64,000 nucleotides of DNA, from assembly GCF_022647505.1 (NCBI RefSeq), contig NZ_CP071409.1, positions 3,038,001 through 3,102,000 of the forward strand. Reading direction: 5' to 3'. This stretch comes from [Pantoea] beijingensis (GTDB lineage Bacteria > Pseudomonadota > Gammaproteobacteria > Enterobacterales > Enterobacteriaceae). The notes beneath the pieces were generated by a model, which made no database searches, was not told where the DNA came from, and saw only the letters and a program-made list of their open reading frames with translations. This document shows positions 52,231 through 63,995 of this stretch, piece after piece (within the stretch, counting starts at the first letter, position 1; every line of letters starts with the position of its first letter). A program made the translations under genes and the position numbers.

Positions 52231-53553
52231 TTATTTCTTCTCATCCAACGTACTTACCGTTTTGTGCCAATCTACAGACCTGCCATTTTGCGCTTCGGCT
52301 TGCCCTGCATGAGTGATAAATACGCCAATTGCCGCAATGAGTTGCTCGCCATAGAACAGCAGTGGCGTACGCTCACGATCCCACGGTGGAATTGCAAATT
52401 CTTGCCACAGTTTTTTTATCGCCCGTCCGCCCGTCCGGCCCACGATATGAACATTGCCCTGAGCCTGAAAGCGAATTGTCACTGGCTCATCGGGATTAGG
52501 CGCACGTAATGGTCCTGAGGGGAGTGAAATCACCGTCCCTAGCGAGAAAGGCAAGACCAACGGCGTGTTAATATTATCCCACGGCAATACGGTTTCACGT
52601 ACGCAGGGGAGCGAGGACAGCAGATAAAGGTGCTGACGGTAGCGGCGTAGTTCCATTTTTCCGAGGGTTAAACACGGCGCAGCATCTTCACGGCTGTTAA
52701 TCACTTCACGCCAGATACGATTCAGGCTATCTCGCGAGGGCATCGGCTGGCCCCGCAACGCTATCCAACGCCTTAATAAGGCAAACCGCCGGGCCTCACT
52801 CATCCCTTGTAACGGTGTAATGTGCAATGAACCATCATCCTGAACTAAAGCGCTTAGAGATTCTGCCAGTAACTCATCAAGCAACTGTTCCTGTTCACCA
52901 CAGAGCGCCGCACTTCGTGCGACAGATTGTGCAAAATGCGGCCAGCGAGCGCGCAATTGAGGAATAATTTGCTGGCGGATAAAGTTGCGGTCATAGCGCG
53001 TATCCTGATTACTTTCGTCTTCAATCCAGGAAAGTTGGTGGCGTTGCGCCCAGTCTTCTAACTGTTGGCGGCGGTAACCTAACAGCGGCCGCAAAAATAT
53101 ATTTTTTCCCAATGACAGCGCAGCGGGCATTGCCGCGAGACCTGCTGGCCCGCTTCCCCGCTTTAGTGCCAGTAGCAGAGTTTCGCACTGATCGTCCTGA
53201 TGCTGGGCAGTGACCAATGCTTCCCCGGGCTGAAGATGATGCCGAAAAGCAGCGTAACGCGCCGTACGGGCCGCGGCTTCAATGCCCTGTCCGCGACCAT
53301 CAACATTTACATATTCAGTTATTAGTGGCAATTGCCAGTCCATACACTGCTGCTGACAGTGACGCGCCCAGTCGGCAGCAAAGGGGCTTAGCCCATGATG
53401 GATATGGATCGCGCGCAGACGAAGTTCAGGATACCGTTCGCGCAGCAATACCAGTTTATGCAGCAAAACCGTCGAATCCAGCCCACCGCTGTAGGCCACC
53501 AGCAAATGATGATATCCGGCAAGCTGAGAATACATAGCGGAAATGAGTGGCAT
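52231..53553 (-). CDS. tilS: tRNA(Ile)-lysidine synthase
   Basis: Attaches lysine to C34 of tRNA-Ile(CAU), changing its identity from Met to Ile and codon from AUG to AUA. N-type ATP PPi motif LLVAYSGGLDSTVLLHKLVL near residue 20; VTAQHQDDQCETLLLALKRG near 115; WIEDESNQDTRYDRNFIRQQ near 180; C-terminal domain with HIVGRTGGRAIKKLWQEFAI. Start ATG 53553 (440 residues) follows CGAGA; the frame reaches a GTG at 53580. E. coli 432. Confidence 0.94.
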   Translation of the reverse strand: MPLISAMYSQLAGYHHLLVAYSGGLDSTVLLHKLVLLRERYPELRLRAIHIHHGLSPFAADWARHCQQQCMDWQLPLITEYVNVDGRGQGIEAAARTARYAAFRHHLQPGEALVTAQHQDDQCETLLLALKRGSGPAGLAAMPAALSLGKNIFLRPLLGYRRQQLEDWAQRHQLSWIEDESNQDTRYDRNFIRQQIIPQLRARWPHFAQSVARSAALCGEQEQLLDELLAESLSALVQDDGSLHITPLQGMSEARRFALLRRWIALRGQPMPSRDSLNRIWREVINSREDAAPCLTLGKMELRRYRQHLYLLSSLPCVRETVLPWDNINTPLVLPFSLGTVISLPSGPLRAPNPDEPVTIRFQAQGNVHIVGRTGGRAIKKLWQEFAIPPWDRERTPLLFYGEQLIAAIGVFITHAGQAEAQNGRSVDWHKTVSTLDEKK

Positions 53554-53612
53554 AACATTCTCGAGAGATAAACGTGCCACGACAACGTAGCACGTTAAAT
53601 TAGTGGGCTATT

Positions 53613-54002
53613 CTACGCCTGGTAGAGCTCCAGCGGCAAACCATCCGGGTCGGAAAAGAAGGTAAAAGACTTACCCGTGAGGGGATCGATGCGGACAGGT
53701 TCACACTGGACACCTTTCGCTGCCAGCAGGATCACAGCTCGTTCGATATCATCGACGCTGAATGCCAGATGACGCAGCCCACAAGCTTCAGGATGACTAA
53801 CACGCGCAGGCGGAGTGGGGAAAGAGAAAAGCTCGATAGTGTACTGACCATTGAGCGCCAGATCGCCTTTCCAGGAGTCTCGAGCCTCGCGATACACCTC
53901 GTCCATCAGTGTAAAACCAAGGATGTCGCAATAAAATGCTTTGCTGCGCGCATACTCTGTCGCAATAATCGCAATGTGATGAATCTGTTTTAAACCCAGC
54001 AT
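53613..54002 (-). CDS. yaeR: VOC-family protein YaeR (GloA2-like)
   Basis: Vicinal-oxygen-chelate/glyoxalase-fold protein of 129 residues, metal site likely (His in QIHHIAIIATEYARSKAFYC, Glu in QYTIELFSFPTPP, His in CGLRHLAFSVDDIE, Glu in GLPLELYQA). Probably a metal-dependent lyase or hydrolase, exact reaction unknown. Start ATG 54002 as in E. coli; frame extends to 54014. Confidence 0.9.
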   Translation of the reverse strand: MLGLKQIHHIAIIATEYARSKAFYCDILGFTLMDEVYREARDSWKGDLALNGQYTIELFSFPTPPARVSHPEACGLRHLAFSVDDIERAVILLAAKGVQCEPVRIDPLTGKSFTFFSDPDGLPLELYQA

Positions 54003-54104
54003 GGTAATCCTCAATCAAGATCGACTCAGCACACTTACCTTACGGTCCTCCCGCTGGCTCGGCAAGGGCATCAAATCCGTATTTATACGCTTGGTATTCT
54101 GTTT

Positions 54105-56249
54105 CTATGGGACATTTTTCAAAACCCGCACCAGATAACGGCCCTCTTCAGTGAGGGTGGCACCATGAATATCCGTTTCAAAACCAGGATACTGCCTGCC
54201 GATCGTACAAAGCATCAACAAAAAATCGAGTACCGCCCGACTGGACTCCGTTATCATCTCGCCCGGCATGACTAACGGGACACCGGGTGGATATGGCAGG
54301 ATCATGTTGGCAGAGATACGTCCAACCAGCTCGCTGATATCCACCATTTCCACATTCCCCCTCACCTGCTGTTGGAACATGTTATATGGCGTCATTTTCA
54401 TCTCTGGCAACACATCAAAAGCCTGTAGCATCAGGCGAGGCAGATCGTGCTGCCGGATCAGCGAATGGATCCCTTGCGCCAGTGACTGAATACGCATATT
54501 ACGGTAGAAATCGGGATCCTCGGCGTAGAGATCAGGCAAGATATTTTTTATGCGCAAATTGAGATCGTAGGCTCGCTTAAACTCGGTCAGTCCGCGAAGG
54601 AGACTCATCGCCTTGGTTTTATCGATGCCAATACTAAAAAGAAACAATAGGTTGTAAGGGCCGGTTTTCTCCACCACAACGCCACGCTCATCAAGAAACT
54701 TCGCTACCAGCGCTGCCGGAATACCTTCATCAGCCATCACCCCCAGTTCAGTCATGCCAGGCGTGAGGATTGTGACTTTGATCGGATCGAGATACATATG
54801 ATCGCGATCGGCATCGATAAACCCATGCCAGTCTTCTTCACCTGGCTGGATCGCCCAACACTCTGCTTCATCAATGCCGTCTGGTTGCCAGATATCAAAG
54901 AACCAGCCTTCTGATTCTTCACGCAGGCGCTGGACCTCCCGGCGAAAATGTAGCGCGCGCTCGACAGAGCGGTGAATCAACCTCTTACCCGGATTTCCGC
55001 GCAGCATCGCCGCGGCCATTTCAATTGACGAAACAATGGCATAATTCGGCGATGTAGTCGTATGCATCATATAGGCTTCATTAAAGGTCTGCTCATCGTA
55101 CTCGCCTTTAATATGAATCAGTGAAGCCTGTGAAAACGCCGCCAGTAATTTGTGCGTAGACTGCGTTTCATAGAATACCTTGCCAGCGATACGCTCCCCA
55201 CTCATGCCGCTTTTCCCCGCATAGATGGGATGAAAATTAGTATAAGGAACCCAGGCTGAATCAAAATGAATGGAAGGTACATCCAGGATTTCTTTAATAT
55301 ATTGCGTGTTGTACAGCAGGCCATCGTAAGTGGAATTGGTGATCACCGCATGTACCGGCCAGCTCGCCTTCTCGGTCTGCGCTACTTTGAGCGCAATACT
55401 CTCTTGGGTAAATTCGCGTTTAGGAATGCCACCGAGGATCCCCAAAGGGTTGCGGGTCGGCTTAAGCCAGATAGGAATTAGATCGCTCATCATCAATAAA
55501 TGCGTAAGTGATTTATGGCAATTACGATCGATAATAATCGTGCTACCTGCAGGCGCCGCATACATACCCACAATTTTATTCGATGTTGAGGTTCCGTTAG
55601 TCACCATATAGCTTTGTTCTGCCCCAAAAGTGCGGGCGATATATTCTTCAGCATCCAGATGTGGGCCCGTGTGGTCCAGTAACGATCCCAGCTCCGTCAC
55701 GGAAATAGAAATATCCGCTTTCAGGGTATTCGCACCAAAAAAATCGTAAAACAGGCTACCTACCGGACTTTTTTGAAAAGCCGTCCCGGCCATATGTCCT
55801 GGTGTGCAGAAGGTATACTTTCCCTCTTTGACGTAAGTAAACAATGCCTTAGTCAGCGGTGGCGTAATATTATCGATATATTCCTGTGTGTACTGGTGAA
55901 TACGCTGAGCAATGTCAGGCGCCGCATTCAGCGCATATTCAAAGAACCATAATGCCATGCGCATTTCATTGAGGCTGACATCCAGTGATGAATGGGTGTT
56001 AATAAATGCATACAGCGGCAGGTATTCATTCAACTGATTAATTTCACAGCATAAATCAAGACTGTATTCATCCCAGTCAAAAACCACCCCGCAGATGCGC
56101 GGGTTGTGTTCGATGAGTTTAATTAGATCATTGGCATTATTCGGATAGATAATCTGAAAACCCTGTTCACTTAATGCCGCTTGTAGCTCGCGAATGGGCT
56201 CATCTTTATAGAAGACATCCTGTGGCCCCATAATTGCGATAATATTCAA
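54105..56249 (-). CDS. ldcC: Lysine decarboxylase LdcC
   Basis: PLP decarboxylase turning lysine into cadaverine, for acid resistance and polyamine supply. 714 residues (E. coli LdcC 713). Start is TTG at 56249: AGGAGGTGTGCA lies just upstream and the product then begins LNIIAIMGPQDVFYKDEP like the E. coli protein; no suitable ATG exists there. Wing domain N-terminal, then PLP core with CTPGHMAGTAFQKSPVGSLF and the PLP Lys in YETQSTHKLLAAFSQASLIH, and a C-terminal domain. No cadB permease neighbours, so it is the LdcC rather than CadA type. Confidence 0.94.
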   Translation of the reverse strand: MNIIAIMGPQDVFYKDEPIRELQAALSEQGFQIIYPNNANDLIKLIEHNPRICGVVFDWDEYSLDLCCEINQLNEYLPLYAFINTHSSLDVSLNEMRMALWFFEYALNAAPDIAQRIHQYTQEYIDNITPPLTKALFTYVKEGKYTFCTPGHMAGTAFQKSPVGSLFYDFFGANTLKADISISVTELGSLLDHTGPHLDAEEYIARTFGAEQSYMVTNGTSTSNKIVGMYAAPAGSTIIIDRNCHKSLTHLLMMSDLIPIWLKPTRNPLGILGGIPKREFTQESIALKVAQTEKASWPVHAVITNSTYDGLLYNTQYIKEILDVPSIHFDSAWVPYTNFHPIYAGKSGMSGERIAGKVFYETQSTHKLLAAFSQASLIHIKGEYDEQTFNEAYMMHTTTSPNYAIVSSIEMAAAMLRGNPGKRLIHRSVERALHFRREVQRLREESEGWFFDIWQPDGIDEAECWAIQPGEEDWHGFIDADRDHMYLDPIKVTILTPGMTELGVMADEGIPAALVAKFLDERGVVVEKTGPYNLLFLFSIGIDKTKAMSLLRGLTEFKRAYDLNLRIKNILPDLYAEDPDFYRNMRIQSLAQGIHSLIRQHDLPRLMLQAFDVLPEMKMTPYNMFQQQVRGNVEMVDISELVGRISANMILPYPPGVPLVMPGEMITESSRAVLDFLLMLCTIGRQYPGFETDIHGATLTEEGRYLVRVLKNVP

Positions 56250-56360
56250 TGCACACCTCCTGGTGTATGAACGCAATCTTTAAGCATAACCCCTTATCCT
56301 CTGGCGTACAGCGCAGAGCGATAATTGGTCAGATATCTCGATAATTTTCAGATGACAGGC

Positions 56361-56389
56361 AAAAAAAATGACCGAACATTGTTCGGCCA
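56361..56389 (-). terminator. Rho-independent terminator after accA
   Basis: On the minus strand stem TGGCCGAAC/GTTCGGTCA (one G-T pair) with loop AAT, followed by eight T residues. About 38 nt past the accA stop, ending the fabZ-accA operon before ldcC. Confidence 0.88.
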
Positions 56390-56426
56390 TTTTGGCTTTT
56401 TTACGCGCTTGTGACAGACAGGTACT

Positions 56427-57386
56427 TTATGCGTATCCGTAGCTCATCAGGCGCTGATAGCGGCGGTTAAGCAGCTCTTCTTTATTCAATACGTCGAGAT
56501 CGGCCAGATCAGCTAACAACTGCTGTTTCAGCGATGCTCCAGTGGTAATCGGATCGCGATGCGCTCCTCCCAATGGCTCAGGGATTACCGTATCGATCAG
56601 TTTTAACTCTTTCAGGCGCGGAGCAATGATACCCATCGCTTCTGCCGCCAAAGGAGCTTTATCTGCACTTTTCCACAAAATGGAGGCACAGCCTTCCGGC
56701 GAAATTACCGAATAGGTACTGTATTGCAGCATATTCACTTTATCGCCAACACCGATAGCCAGAGCACCACCGGATCCACCTTCACCGATAACAGTACAGA
56801 TCACCGGCACTTTTAAGCCAGACATCTCACGCAGGTTACGCGCAATCGCTTCAGACTGGCCGCGCTCTTCGGCACCTACACCAGGGTAAGCCCCCGGCGT
56901 ATCAATAAAGGTCACGATCGGCATATCAAAACGCTCAGCCATTTCCATCAGGCGTAACGCTTTACGATACCCTTCCGGAGCGGGCATACCGAAATTGCGA
57001 CGAATTTTCTCTTTGGTTTCGCGGCCTTTCTGATGACCAATGATCATCACCGGACGACCGTCCAGACGAGCAATACCGCCAACAATCGCTTTATCATCAG
57101 CGTAAGCGCGATCGCCTGCCAACTCATCAAAGTCGGTAAACACATTCCGGACATAGTCCAGTGTGTAAGGGCGCAGTGGATGACGCGCAAGCTGCGCGAC
57201 CTGCCATGCGCCTAAATCTGAGAAGATTTTACGTGTCAGTTCAACGCTTTTTTCGCGCAGACGCTGCACTTCTTCATCCAGATTTATATCCAGTTTTTCA
57301 TCCTGACGGCCAACCGACCTGAGCGAATCGATCTTCGCTTCAAGTTCTGCGATTGGCTGTTCGAAATCCAGGTAATTAAGACTCAT
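56427..57386 (-). CDS. accA: Acetyl-CoA carboxylase carboxyltransferase alpha subunit
   Basis: With AccD transfers the carboxyl group from biotin to acetyl-CoA, the first committed step of fatty-acid synthesis. 319 residues, as in E. coli. Visible: [39 protein letters not shown] and [20 protein letters not shown] (oxyanion-hole glycines). Ends the operon 12 nt after dnaE. Confidence 0.96.
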   Translation of the reverse strand: MSLNYLDFEQPIAELEAKIDSLRSVGRQDEKLDINLDEEVQRLREKSVELTRKIFSDLGAWQVAQLARHPLRPYTLDYVRNVFTDFDELAGDRAYADDKAIVGGIARLDGRPVMIIGHQKGRETKEKIRRNFGMPAPEGYRKALRLMEMAERFDMPIVTFIDTPGAYPGVGAEERGQSEAIARNLREMSGLKVPVICTVIGEGGSGGALAIGVGDKVNMLQYSTYSVISPEGCASILWKSADKAPLAAEAMGIIAPRLKELKLIDTVIPEPLGGAHRDPITTGASLKQQLLADLADLDVLNKEELLNRRYQRLMSYGYA

Positions 57387-57398
57387 AATATTCCTGTT

Positions 57399-60300
57399 TT
57401 AGTCAAACTCCAGTTCCACCTGCTCCGATCCTATCAGCGACCGTAATTCATTAAGCAAACGATCGCTGGGCGACACGCGCCACGCTGCGCCAAAGCGCAA
57501 CTTCGCCCGCGCATCCTCTCTCTGATAGTAGAGATGTACCGGAATGGTTCCCGAACGATGGGGTTCCAGGGATTGACGGAGACGGTTCAAAAGCTGGTCA
57601 TCAATTTGCCTGTCCGTCAGCGAGATAGCAAGTCCACGCGCATATTTTTCGCGTGCTTCATCGATATCCATCAGTTCGCGAGCAGTCATCTTAAGACCAC
57701 CACTGAAGTCATCAAAGCTGACCTGTCCGCTGACGATCAGGATACGGTCTTTCTCCAGCAAATGCTGGTATTTATCTAACGCATCTGTGAACAACATCAC
57801 TTCAAGACGGCCGGAACGATCGTCAAGCGTGCAGATGCCAATACGGTTACCGCGTTTAGTGACCATCACGCGGGCCGCCACCACCAAACCGGCAGCCGTG
57901 GTAATCTTACCACGATCGGTTGGGTGCATGTCTTTCAGGCGCATACCGCCAACGTAGCGCTCAATCTCTTTAAGATACTGATTAATTGGATGGCCGGTAA
58001 GATAGAGCCCTAAAGTCTCTCGCTCACCATCCAACTGAATTTGTTCAGGCCACGGCATAATATCGGCGTAGGACTTCTCTACCTGCTCCGGCTCTTCAGC
58101 CAAAACACCAAACATATCGGCCTGACCAATCGCCTCAGCTTTAGCGTGTTGATCGGCCGCTTTCAGCGCATCGCTCAGCGCACTCATCAATGCCGCACGA
58201 TGTGGCCCAAGACGATCAAACGCTCCGGACATGATCAGTTTTTCCAGTACCCGGCGATTGAGCTTTTTCGTATCGGTACGCGCACAAAGGTCGAATAATT
58301 CACGGAAATAGCCCCCCTGATTACGCGCCTCAATAATCGCTTCGATCGGGCCTTCGCCGACACCTTTAATCGCGCCGATACCGTAGACGATTTCACCGTC
58401 ATCATTCACATGAAAATGATATAAACCGGAGTTAATATCGGGTGGCAGGATTTTTAGCCCCATACGCCAGCATTCATCAACCAGACCGACTACTTTTTCG
58501 GTATTGTCCATATCGGCGGTCATCACAGCCGCCATGAACTCTGCCGGATAATGCGCTTTCAGCCACAGTGTTTGATAAGAGACCAGCGCGTAGGCTGCCG
58601 AGTGGGATTTGTTAAAACCATAGCCAGCAAACTTCTCTACCAGATCAAAGATCTTAACCGACAATTCACCATCAATGCCACGCGCTTTCGCACCATCTTC
58701 AAAACCACCGCGCTGTTTGGCCATCTCGACCGGGTTCTTTTTACCCATAGCACGACGCAGCATATCAGCGCCGCCCAGGCTGTAACCGGCTAGCACCTGA
58801 GCAATCTGCATCACCTGTTCCTGATACAGGATGATGCCATAAGTGGGTTCCAGCACTGGCTTCAGTGACTCATGCTGCCACTGGATATCAGGATAAGAGA
58901 TCGCTTCACGCCCGTGTTTACGGTCAATAAAGTTATCCACCATACCTGACTGCAGTGGCCCGGGCCGGAACAGCGCCACTAACGCGATCATATCTTCAAA
59001 ACAGTCCGGCTTCAGGCGCTTGATCAGGTCTTTCATGCCACGCGATTCAAGCTGGAAAACGGCGGTAGTTTCCGAGCGCTGCAGCATATCGAAGCTTTTC
59101 TTATCGTCAAGCGGGATCGCCGTAATATCGATCGGTGGCTCGCCGTATTTCTCACGGCGGGCATTGATCATCTTCAATGCCCAATCGATGATAGTGAGCG
59201 TACGCAGTCCCAGGAAGTCAAACTTGACCAGGCCGGCATATTCAACGTCGTTTTTGTCAAATTGCGTAACCGGATGATTACCGTTTTCATCACAGTAAAG
59301 CGGGGCAAAATCAGTAATTTTTGTCGGCGCAATCACCACGCCACCGGCGTGCTTACCGGCATTACGCGTCACACCTTCCAGCTTGCGCGCCATATCGATC
59401 AGCGCTTTAACCTCTTCATCTGCCTCATAGATTTCTGGCAGTTGCGGTTCGGCGGCAAAGGCTTTTTCCAGCGTCATGCCAGGATCGGGCGGGATCAGCT
59501 TAGAGATGCGGTCCACAAAACCATAAGGATGCCCCAGCACGCGGCCCACATCGCGGATAACCGCTTTTGCTGCCATAGTACCGAAGGTGATAATTTGTGA
59601 TACCGCCTGTCGCCCATACATATCTGCAACGTGTTCAATGACCTGATCACGTTTTTCCATGCAAAAGTCAACGTCGAAGTCCGGCATCGATACACGTTCC
59701 GGATTAAGGAAACGTTCAAATAGCAGATCAAATTCCAGCGGGTCGAGATCGGTAATTTTCAGCGCATAAGCCACTAACGATCCAGCACCAGAGCCACGTC
59801 CTGGCCCGACCGGAACGCCGTTATCTTTCGACCACTGGATAAACTCCATCACAATCAGGAAGTAACCCGGGAAGCCCATCTGGTTGATCACTTTCAGCTC
59901 GATATCGAGACGCTCGTCATATTCAGGCCGCTTTTCCGCGCGCACCAACGGATCCGGAAACAGAAACTCAAGCCGCTCTTCCAGCCCCTCTTTCGATTTC
60001 ATCACCAGGAAATCTTCTGTGGACATCTCTCCGGTAGGAAATTGTGGCAAAAAATATTCGCCGAGGCGGATAGTGACGTTACAACGCTTAGCAATCTCTA
60101 CGCTATTTTCCAGTGCTTCGGGAATGTCCGAGAACAGCTCGCACATCTCCTCTTCGCTGCGCAGGTATTGCTGAGCGCTATAATTACGCGGACGCTTCGG
60201 GTCATCAAGCGTGAACCCATCATGAATGGCTACGCGGATTTCATGCGCATCAAAATCCCCTTCGCTTATGAAACAGACTTCATTCGTTGCCACCACTGGC

Positions 60301-60881
60301 ACACCTTCAGCAATCGCCAATGCCACTGCGGCATGTAGATAGCTCTCTTCATCTACCCGACCAGTTCGTGTCAGTTCCAGGTAATAACGATTAGGGAAGT
60401 GCTGTTGATAGAAGGAGAGGCATTGTGTGACCAGAGCACTATTGCCGCGCAGCAGGCTTTTACCTACATCGCCACGACGCCCGCCTGATAGCAGGATCAG
60501 CCCATCCTGTAATTCAATAAGCCAGTCACGGTCAATCACCGGTCCGGCAATACCATAGCCTCGTTGGTAGGCACGAGAAATCAGCAGCGTCAGGTTCTGA
60601 TAACCGATATTGTTTGCTGCCAGTATGGTGAGATGTGTCAGCTCATCGCCCATTAGCTCGCTGGCAACATTAAAATCGGCACCGATAATCGGTTTAATAC
60701 CGGCACCGTGTGCCGCGCCGTAAAATTTGACCAAACCACACAGATTGGTGAAATCGGTGATCCCCAACGCAGGCATGCCGAGTTCTGCCGCTTTTTTCAC
60801 CAGAGGACCCGTTTTAGCAAGCCCATCGATCATTGAATAATCGCTGTGGACGCGTAGGTGAATAAAACGTGGCTCAGCCAT
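57399..60881 (-). CDS. dnaE: DNA polymerase III alpha subunit
   Basis: Replicative polymerase catalytic subunit, 1160 residues (same as E. coli). N-terminal PHP domain ([20 protein letters not shown]), palm with catalytic Asp in [16 protein letters not shown] near 400 and Asp in [17 protein letters not shown] near 555, internal clamp-binding motif in [15 protein letters not shown] near 920, OB-fold about 990-1070. Confidence 0.97.
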   Translation of the reverse strand: MAEPRFIHLRVHSDYSMIDGLAKTGPLVKKAAELGMPALGITDFTNLCGLVKFYGAAHGAGIKPIIGADFNVASELMGDELTHLTILAANNIGYQNLTLLISRAYQRGYGIAGPVIDRDWLIELQDGLILLSGGRRGDVGKSLLRGNSALVTQCLSFYQQHFPNRYYLELTRTGRVDEESYLHAAVALAIAEGVPVVATNEVCFISEGDFDAHEIRVAIHDGFTLDDPKRPRNYSAQQYLRSEEEMCELFSDIPEALENSVEIAKRCNVTIRLGEYFLPQFPTGEMSTEDFLVMKSKEGLEERLEFLFPDPLVRAEKRPEYDERLDIELKVINQMGFPGYFLIVMEFIQWSKDNGVPVGPGRGSGAGSLVAYALKITDLDPLEFDLLFERFLNPERVSMPDFDVDFCMEKRDQVIEHVADMYGRQAVSQIITFGTMAAKAVIRDVGRVLGHPYGFVDRISKLIPPDPGMTLEKAFAAEPQLPEIYEADEEVKALIDMARKLEGVTRNAGKHAGGVVIAPTKITDFAPLYCDENGNHPVTQFDKNDVEYAGLVKFDFLGLRTLTIIDWALKMINARREKYGEPPIDITAIPLDDKKSFDMLQRSETTAVFQLESRGMKDLIKRLKPDCFEDMIALVALFRPGPLQSGMVDNFIDRKHGREAISYPDIQWQHESLKPVLEPTYGIILYQEQVMQIAQVLAGYSLGGADMLRRAMGKKNPVEMAKQRGGFEDGAKARGIDGELSVKIFDLVEKFAGYGFNKSHSAAYALVSYQTLWLKAHYPAEFMAAVMTADMDNTEKVVGLVDECWRMGLKILPPDINSGLYHFHVNDDGEIVYGIGAIKGVGEGPIEAIIEARNQGGYFRELFDLCARTDTKKLNRRVLEKLIMSGAFDRLGPHRAALMSALSDALKAADQHAKAEAIGQADMFGVLAEEPEQVEKSYADIMPWPEQIQLDGERETLGLYLTGHPINQYLKEIERYVGGMRLKDMHPTDRGKITTAAGLVVAARVMVTKRGNRIGICTLDDRSGRLEVMLFTDALDKYQHLLEKDRILIVSGQVSFDDFSGGLKMTARELMDIDEAREKYARGLAISLTDRQIDDQLLNRLRQSLEPHRSGTIPVHLYYQREDARAKLRFGAAWRVSPSDRLLNELRSLIGSEQVELEFD

Positions 60882-60908
60882 ATCTCTTTTCGGCTCCGGT
60901 GGTATGAA

Positions 60909-61535
60909 TTAATCGGTGCGCGAAGCGCTGTCGCGCATCACTTCAGCATCAAGCAATGCATTACGCACGGGTGCAAAACTGCGCCGATGAAAAGGCGTCG
61001 CACCATATTTTATCAGTTTTTCCCTGTGTAACGCCGTCGGGTAACCTTTATGCTGCGCAAAGCCATACTCGGGATATTGCCGATCCAGCTCGACCATCTC
61101 ACGATCGCGTGTCACTTTGGCAATAATAGAAGCTGCACTGATTTCAGCAACCAGGCTATCTCCTTTAATCACCGCCAATGCAGGCATCGCCAGTTGGGGA
61201 CAGCGGTTTCCATCAATCAGTACATAATCAGGGACCTCTGACAATCCGGCAACCGCCCGCTGCATTGCCAGCATTGTGGCATGCAGAATATTCAGTTGAT
61301 CGATCTCTTCTGGCTCGGCACGGCCCACGCTCCACGACAGCGCATGGGTGGTGATAAGCTCATATAATGCCAGCCGACGCTTTTCCGATAGCTTTTTTGA
61401 ATCGGCCAGTCCGGCAATTGGCCGAGCCGGATCGAGAATAACCGCAGCGGTTACGACTGCGCCCACAAGCGGGCCGCGCCCCACTTCATCTACCCCCGCA
61501 ATACGGTTAGCCAGCGGATAAATAAATTCAGACAT
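60909..61535 (-). CDS. rnhB: Ribonuclease HII
   Basis: Removes ribonucleotides from DNA and RNA primers; 208 residues. Active-site acids in [20 protein letters not shown] near residue 15 and [11 protein letters not shown] near 105; [16 protein letters not shown] near 45. Overlaps lpxB stop by 8 nt. Confidence 0.96.
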   Translation of the reverse strand: MSEFIYPLANRIAGVDEVGRGPLVGAVVTAAVILDPARPIAGLADSKKLSEKRRLALYELITTHALSWSVGRAEPEEIDQLNILHATMLAMQRAVAGLSEVPDYVLIDGNRCPQLAMPALAVIKGDSLVAEISAASIIAKVTRDREMVELDRQYPEYGFAQHKGYPTALHREKLIKYGATPFHRRSFAPVRNALLDAEVMRDSASRTD

Positions 61536-62676
61536 TGGCTAACTCCAGTACGGCTCCTGCAGCCTGCTCATCGGCATTCCAGCGGATTTGCTGATGAAGC
61601 TCTTCAAAAGTTGCCAGTAGCGCATCACGCGTCTCACCGCCAGACAGCAACGGCTTTAGCGCAGCCGCAAGTTGCTCAGGCTGACACTCATCCTGAAGCA
61701 ACTCTTTGACCAGTTCACGCCCGGCAAGCAAATTAGGCAATGACACATAGTCGGTTTTCACCAGGCGCTCCGCCAGCCAAAAGGTAAACGGCTTCATACG
61801 ATATCCCACCACCATAGGGCACTTCGCCAGCATACACTCAAGTGCGGCGGTACCTGACGCCAGTAAAGCAGCATCGCTGGCGATCATGGCTTCACGCGCG
61901 TTCCCGTCCAGTAGGTGCATGACTAAGTCTGGTGCCACCTCGGCTTTAATCGCTTCGAACTGCTCACGCCGTTTTGCATTGACCAACGGCACCACAATTT
62001 CCAACGTTGGCCAGGTTTCACGCAGCAGTAACGCCGTTCTCAGGAAATCGGCGCTCAGCATTTCCACTTCCGCACCACGGCTACCCGGCAACAACGCCAG
62101 ACACCGGGCCTGTGTATTGATACCCAATGCGTGCCGCGCAGCCTGTTTGTCCGGGTGTAACGGCATTGTATCGGCCATTGTATGGCCGATAAAGCGGCAG
62201 GGAACGTTAAAACGATCGTAAAACGCTTTTTCAAAAGGCAGAAAAGCCAACACCAGATCAGTGGCTTTCGCTATTTTGAAAACGCGCTTCTGTCGCCATG
62301 CCCAGACCGAGGGGCTGACATAGTGGATAGTGCGAATACCGCGTTTTTTCAGCCGCCCTTCCAGGGTGATATTAAAATCAGGTGCATCAATCCCAACAAA
62401 AACGTCCGGTTTTAGTTTGCTAAAGCGGCGCGTCAGATCGCGGCGAATTTTCAATAAACGCGGTAAACGTTCAAGCACCTCAACAATGCCCATTACCGCT
62501 AACTCTTCCATCTCGTACCAGGCATCACATCCTTCAGCCTGCATACGTGGACCCGCAACGCCCACAAAGCGGGCATCGGGATGCTGCTCTTTAAGTGCGC
62601 GAATCAGGCCGGCACCAAGAATATCGCCGGAGGTTTCTCCGGCGACAAGGGCAATCGTTAAAGGACGCTTAAGCAT
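61528..62676 (-). CDS. lpxB: Lipid-A-disaccharide synthase
   Basis: GT19 glycosyltransferase joining UDP-2,3-diacylglucosamine and lipid X. 382 residues. Motifs: [20 protein letters not shown] near residue 10, [20 protein letters not shown] near 95, [17 protein letters not shown] near 115, and [20 protein letters not shown] near 200. Between lpxA (gap 3 nt) and rnhB. Confidence 0.96.
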   Translation of the reverse strand: MLKRPLTIALVAGETSGDILGAGLIRALKEQHPDARFVGVAGPRMQAEGCDAWYEMEELAVMGIVEVLERLPRLLKIRRDLTRRFSKLKPDVFVGIDAPDFNITLEGRLKKRGIRTIHYVSPSVWAWRQKRVFKIAKATDLVLAFLPFEKAFYDRFNVPCRFIGHTMADTMPLHPDKQAARHALGINTQARCLALLPGSRGAEVEMLSADFLRTALLLRETWPTLEIVVPLVNAKRREQFEAIKAEVAPDLVMHLLDGNAREAMIASDAALLASGTAALECMLAKCPMVVGYRMKPFTFWLAERLVKTDYVSLPNLLAGRELVKELLQDECQPEQLAAALKPLLSGGETRDALLATFEELHQQIRWNADEQAAGAVLELANV

Positions 62677-62679
62677 GAA

Positions 62680-63468
62680 TTACCGAATCAGACCTCGCGT
62701 TGAGCGGGCAAAGAAATCGTAGAAGGGCTGCACCTCAGGGTGCTCCTGTGCAATTTCGGCAATTTCCGGTTTCACTTCATCCATCGTCTTGCCGCTACGA
62801 TACAAAAGCTTGTACGCATTGCGGATGGCATGCAACGCTTCCTTACTAAAACCGCGACGCTTGAGTCCTTCAATGTTGATGCCAAACGGCGTCGCATGAT
62901 TGCCCTGCGCGATAATAAAAGGCGGGACGTCCTGTACGACACCCGAGCAACCGCCAATCATCACATGCGCTCCAACGACACAGAACTGATGTACCGCCGT
63001 CATGCCGCCGATAATGGCAAAATCATCAATGGTAACGTGTCCACCTAATGTCGCATTGTTAGCCAGGATACAGCGATTACCCACAACGCAATCATGTGCG
63101 ATATGTACATTGACCATCAGCAGATTATCATTGCCAACCGTCGTAACATTCGCACCCTGTATGGTACCACGATGAATGGTCACACTTTCACGGATACTAT
63201 TACGATCGCCAATTTCCACACGCGTTGGTTCACCGGCGTATTTCAGATCCTGGTTTACCTCACCAATCGAAGCGAATTGATGAATTTTATTGTCTTTACC
63301 AATACGCGTATGGCCGTTAACCACCACGTGAGATTTCAGTATCGTACCTTCACCAATTTCAACATTTGCGCCAATAAAACAAAAAGGGCCAATATGGACG
63401 CGAGCGCCAATAATGGCGCCCTCTTCAATAATTGAACTTGGGTGAATCACGGCTGTTTGGTCTATCAC
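62680..63468 (-). CDS. lpxA: UDP-N-acetylglucosamine acyltransferase
   Basis: First step of lipid A synthesis: transfers 3-hydroxyacyl from ACP to UDP-GlcNAc. 262 residues. Left-handed beta-helix of hexapeptide repeats ([20 protein letters not shown]); catalytic His125 in [19 protein letters not shown]. Starts 4 nt after the fabZ stop. Confidence 0.97.
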   Translation of the reverse strand: MIDQTAVIHPSSIIEEGAIIGARVHIGPFCFIGANVEIGEGTILKSHVVVNGHTRIGKDNKIHQFASIGEVNQDLKYAGEPTRVEIGDRNSIRESVTIHRGTIQGANVTTVGNDNLLMVNVHIAHDCVVGNRCILANNATLGGHVTIDDFAIIGGMTAVHQFCVVGAHVMIGGCSGVVQDVPPFIIAQGNHATPFGINIEGLKRRGFSKEALHAIRNAYKLLYRSGKTMDEVKPEIAEIAQEHPEVQPFYDFFARSTRGLIR

Positions 63469-63471
63469 GGA

Positions 63472-63927
63472 TTATGCCTCCCGGCTGCGGGCACACATCA
63501 TTGTTGCTTCGCAGACAATTTTACCGTCAACGGTCGCGACACCTTTAAAGCGAGTCAGACCACGGCGGGTTTTTTCGAAAGTGACTTCCATAATCATCTG
63601 ATCGCCAGGAACGACCGGACGCTTAAAGCGGGCTTCATCAATACCAGCAAAATAATAAAGCTCACCCGGCTCCAGTTTACCCACGCTCTTAAACGCCAGG
63701 ATGCCAGTTGCCTGCGCCATGGCTTCAAGGATCAGGACCCCTGGAAAAATCGGTTTACCAGGGAAATGTCCCTGGAAAAACGGCTCGTTTACGGAAACGT
63801 TTTTCACTGCACGCAGGTATTTATGCTCCTCGAAATCCAGTACACGATCGACCAGCAAAAAAGGATAACGGTGCGGCAGTAATTCTAAAATCTCTTCAAT
63901 TTTCAGAGTATGAGTTTCAGTAGTCAA
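63472..63927 (-). CDS. fabZ: 3-hydroxyacyl-ACP dehydratase FabZ
   Basis: Hot-dog-fold dehydratase of fatty-acid elongation; competes with LpxA for 3-hydroxymyristoyl-ACP. 151 residues, equal to E. coli. Catalytic His and Glu in [20 protein letters not shown] (His54, Glu68). Start codon is TTG (63927-63925) after AGGAAG, as I recall for E. coli fabZ; no ATG aligns with the family start. Confidence 0.96.
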   Translation of the reverse strand: MTTETHTLKIEEILELLPHRYPFLLVDRVLDFEEHKYLRAVKNVSVNEPFFQGHFPGKPIFPGVLILEAMAQATGILAFKSVGKLEPGELYYFAGIDEARFKRPVVPGDQMIMEVTFEKTRRGLTRFKGVATVDGKIVCEATMMCARSREA

Positions 63928-63968
63928 AATACTCTTCCTGTCCTAAAAATCTGATGGCATCAATGACA

Positions 63969-63995
63969 CGGCCTGCAAAGATCATCCGCAGGCCG
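63969..63995. other. Hairpin upstream of fabZ, near the right window edge
   Basis: 8-bp inverted repeat CGGCCTGC/GCAGGCCG with an 11-nt loop. In E. coli lpxD lies upstream of fabZ; its end cannot be assigned with confidence here, so this may be lpxD-fabZ spacer. Confidence 0.4.
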
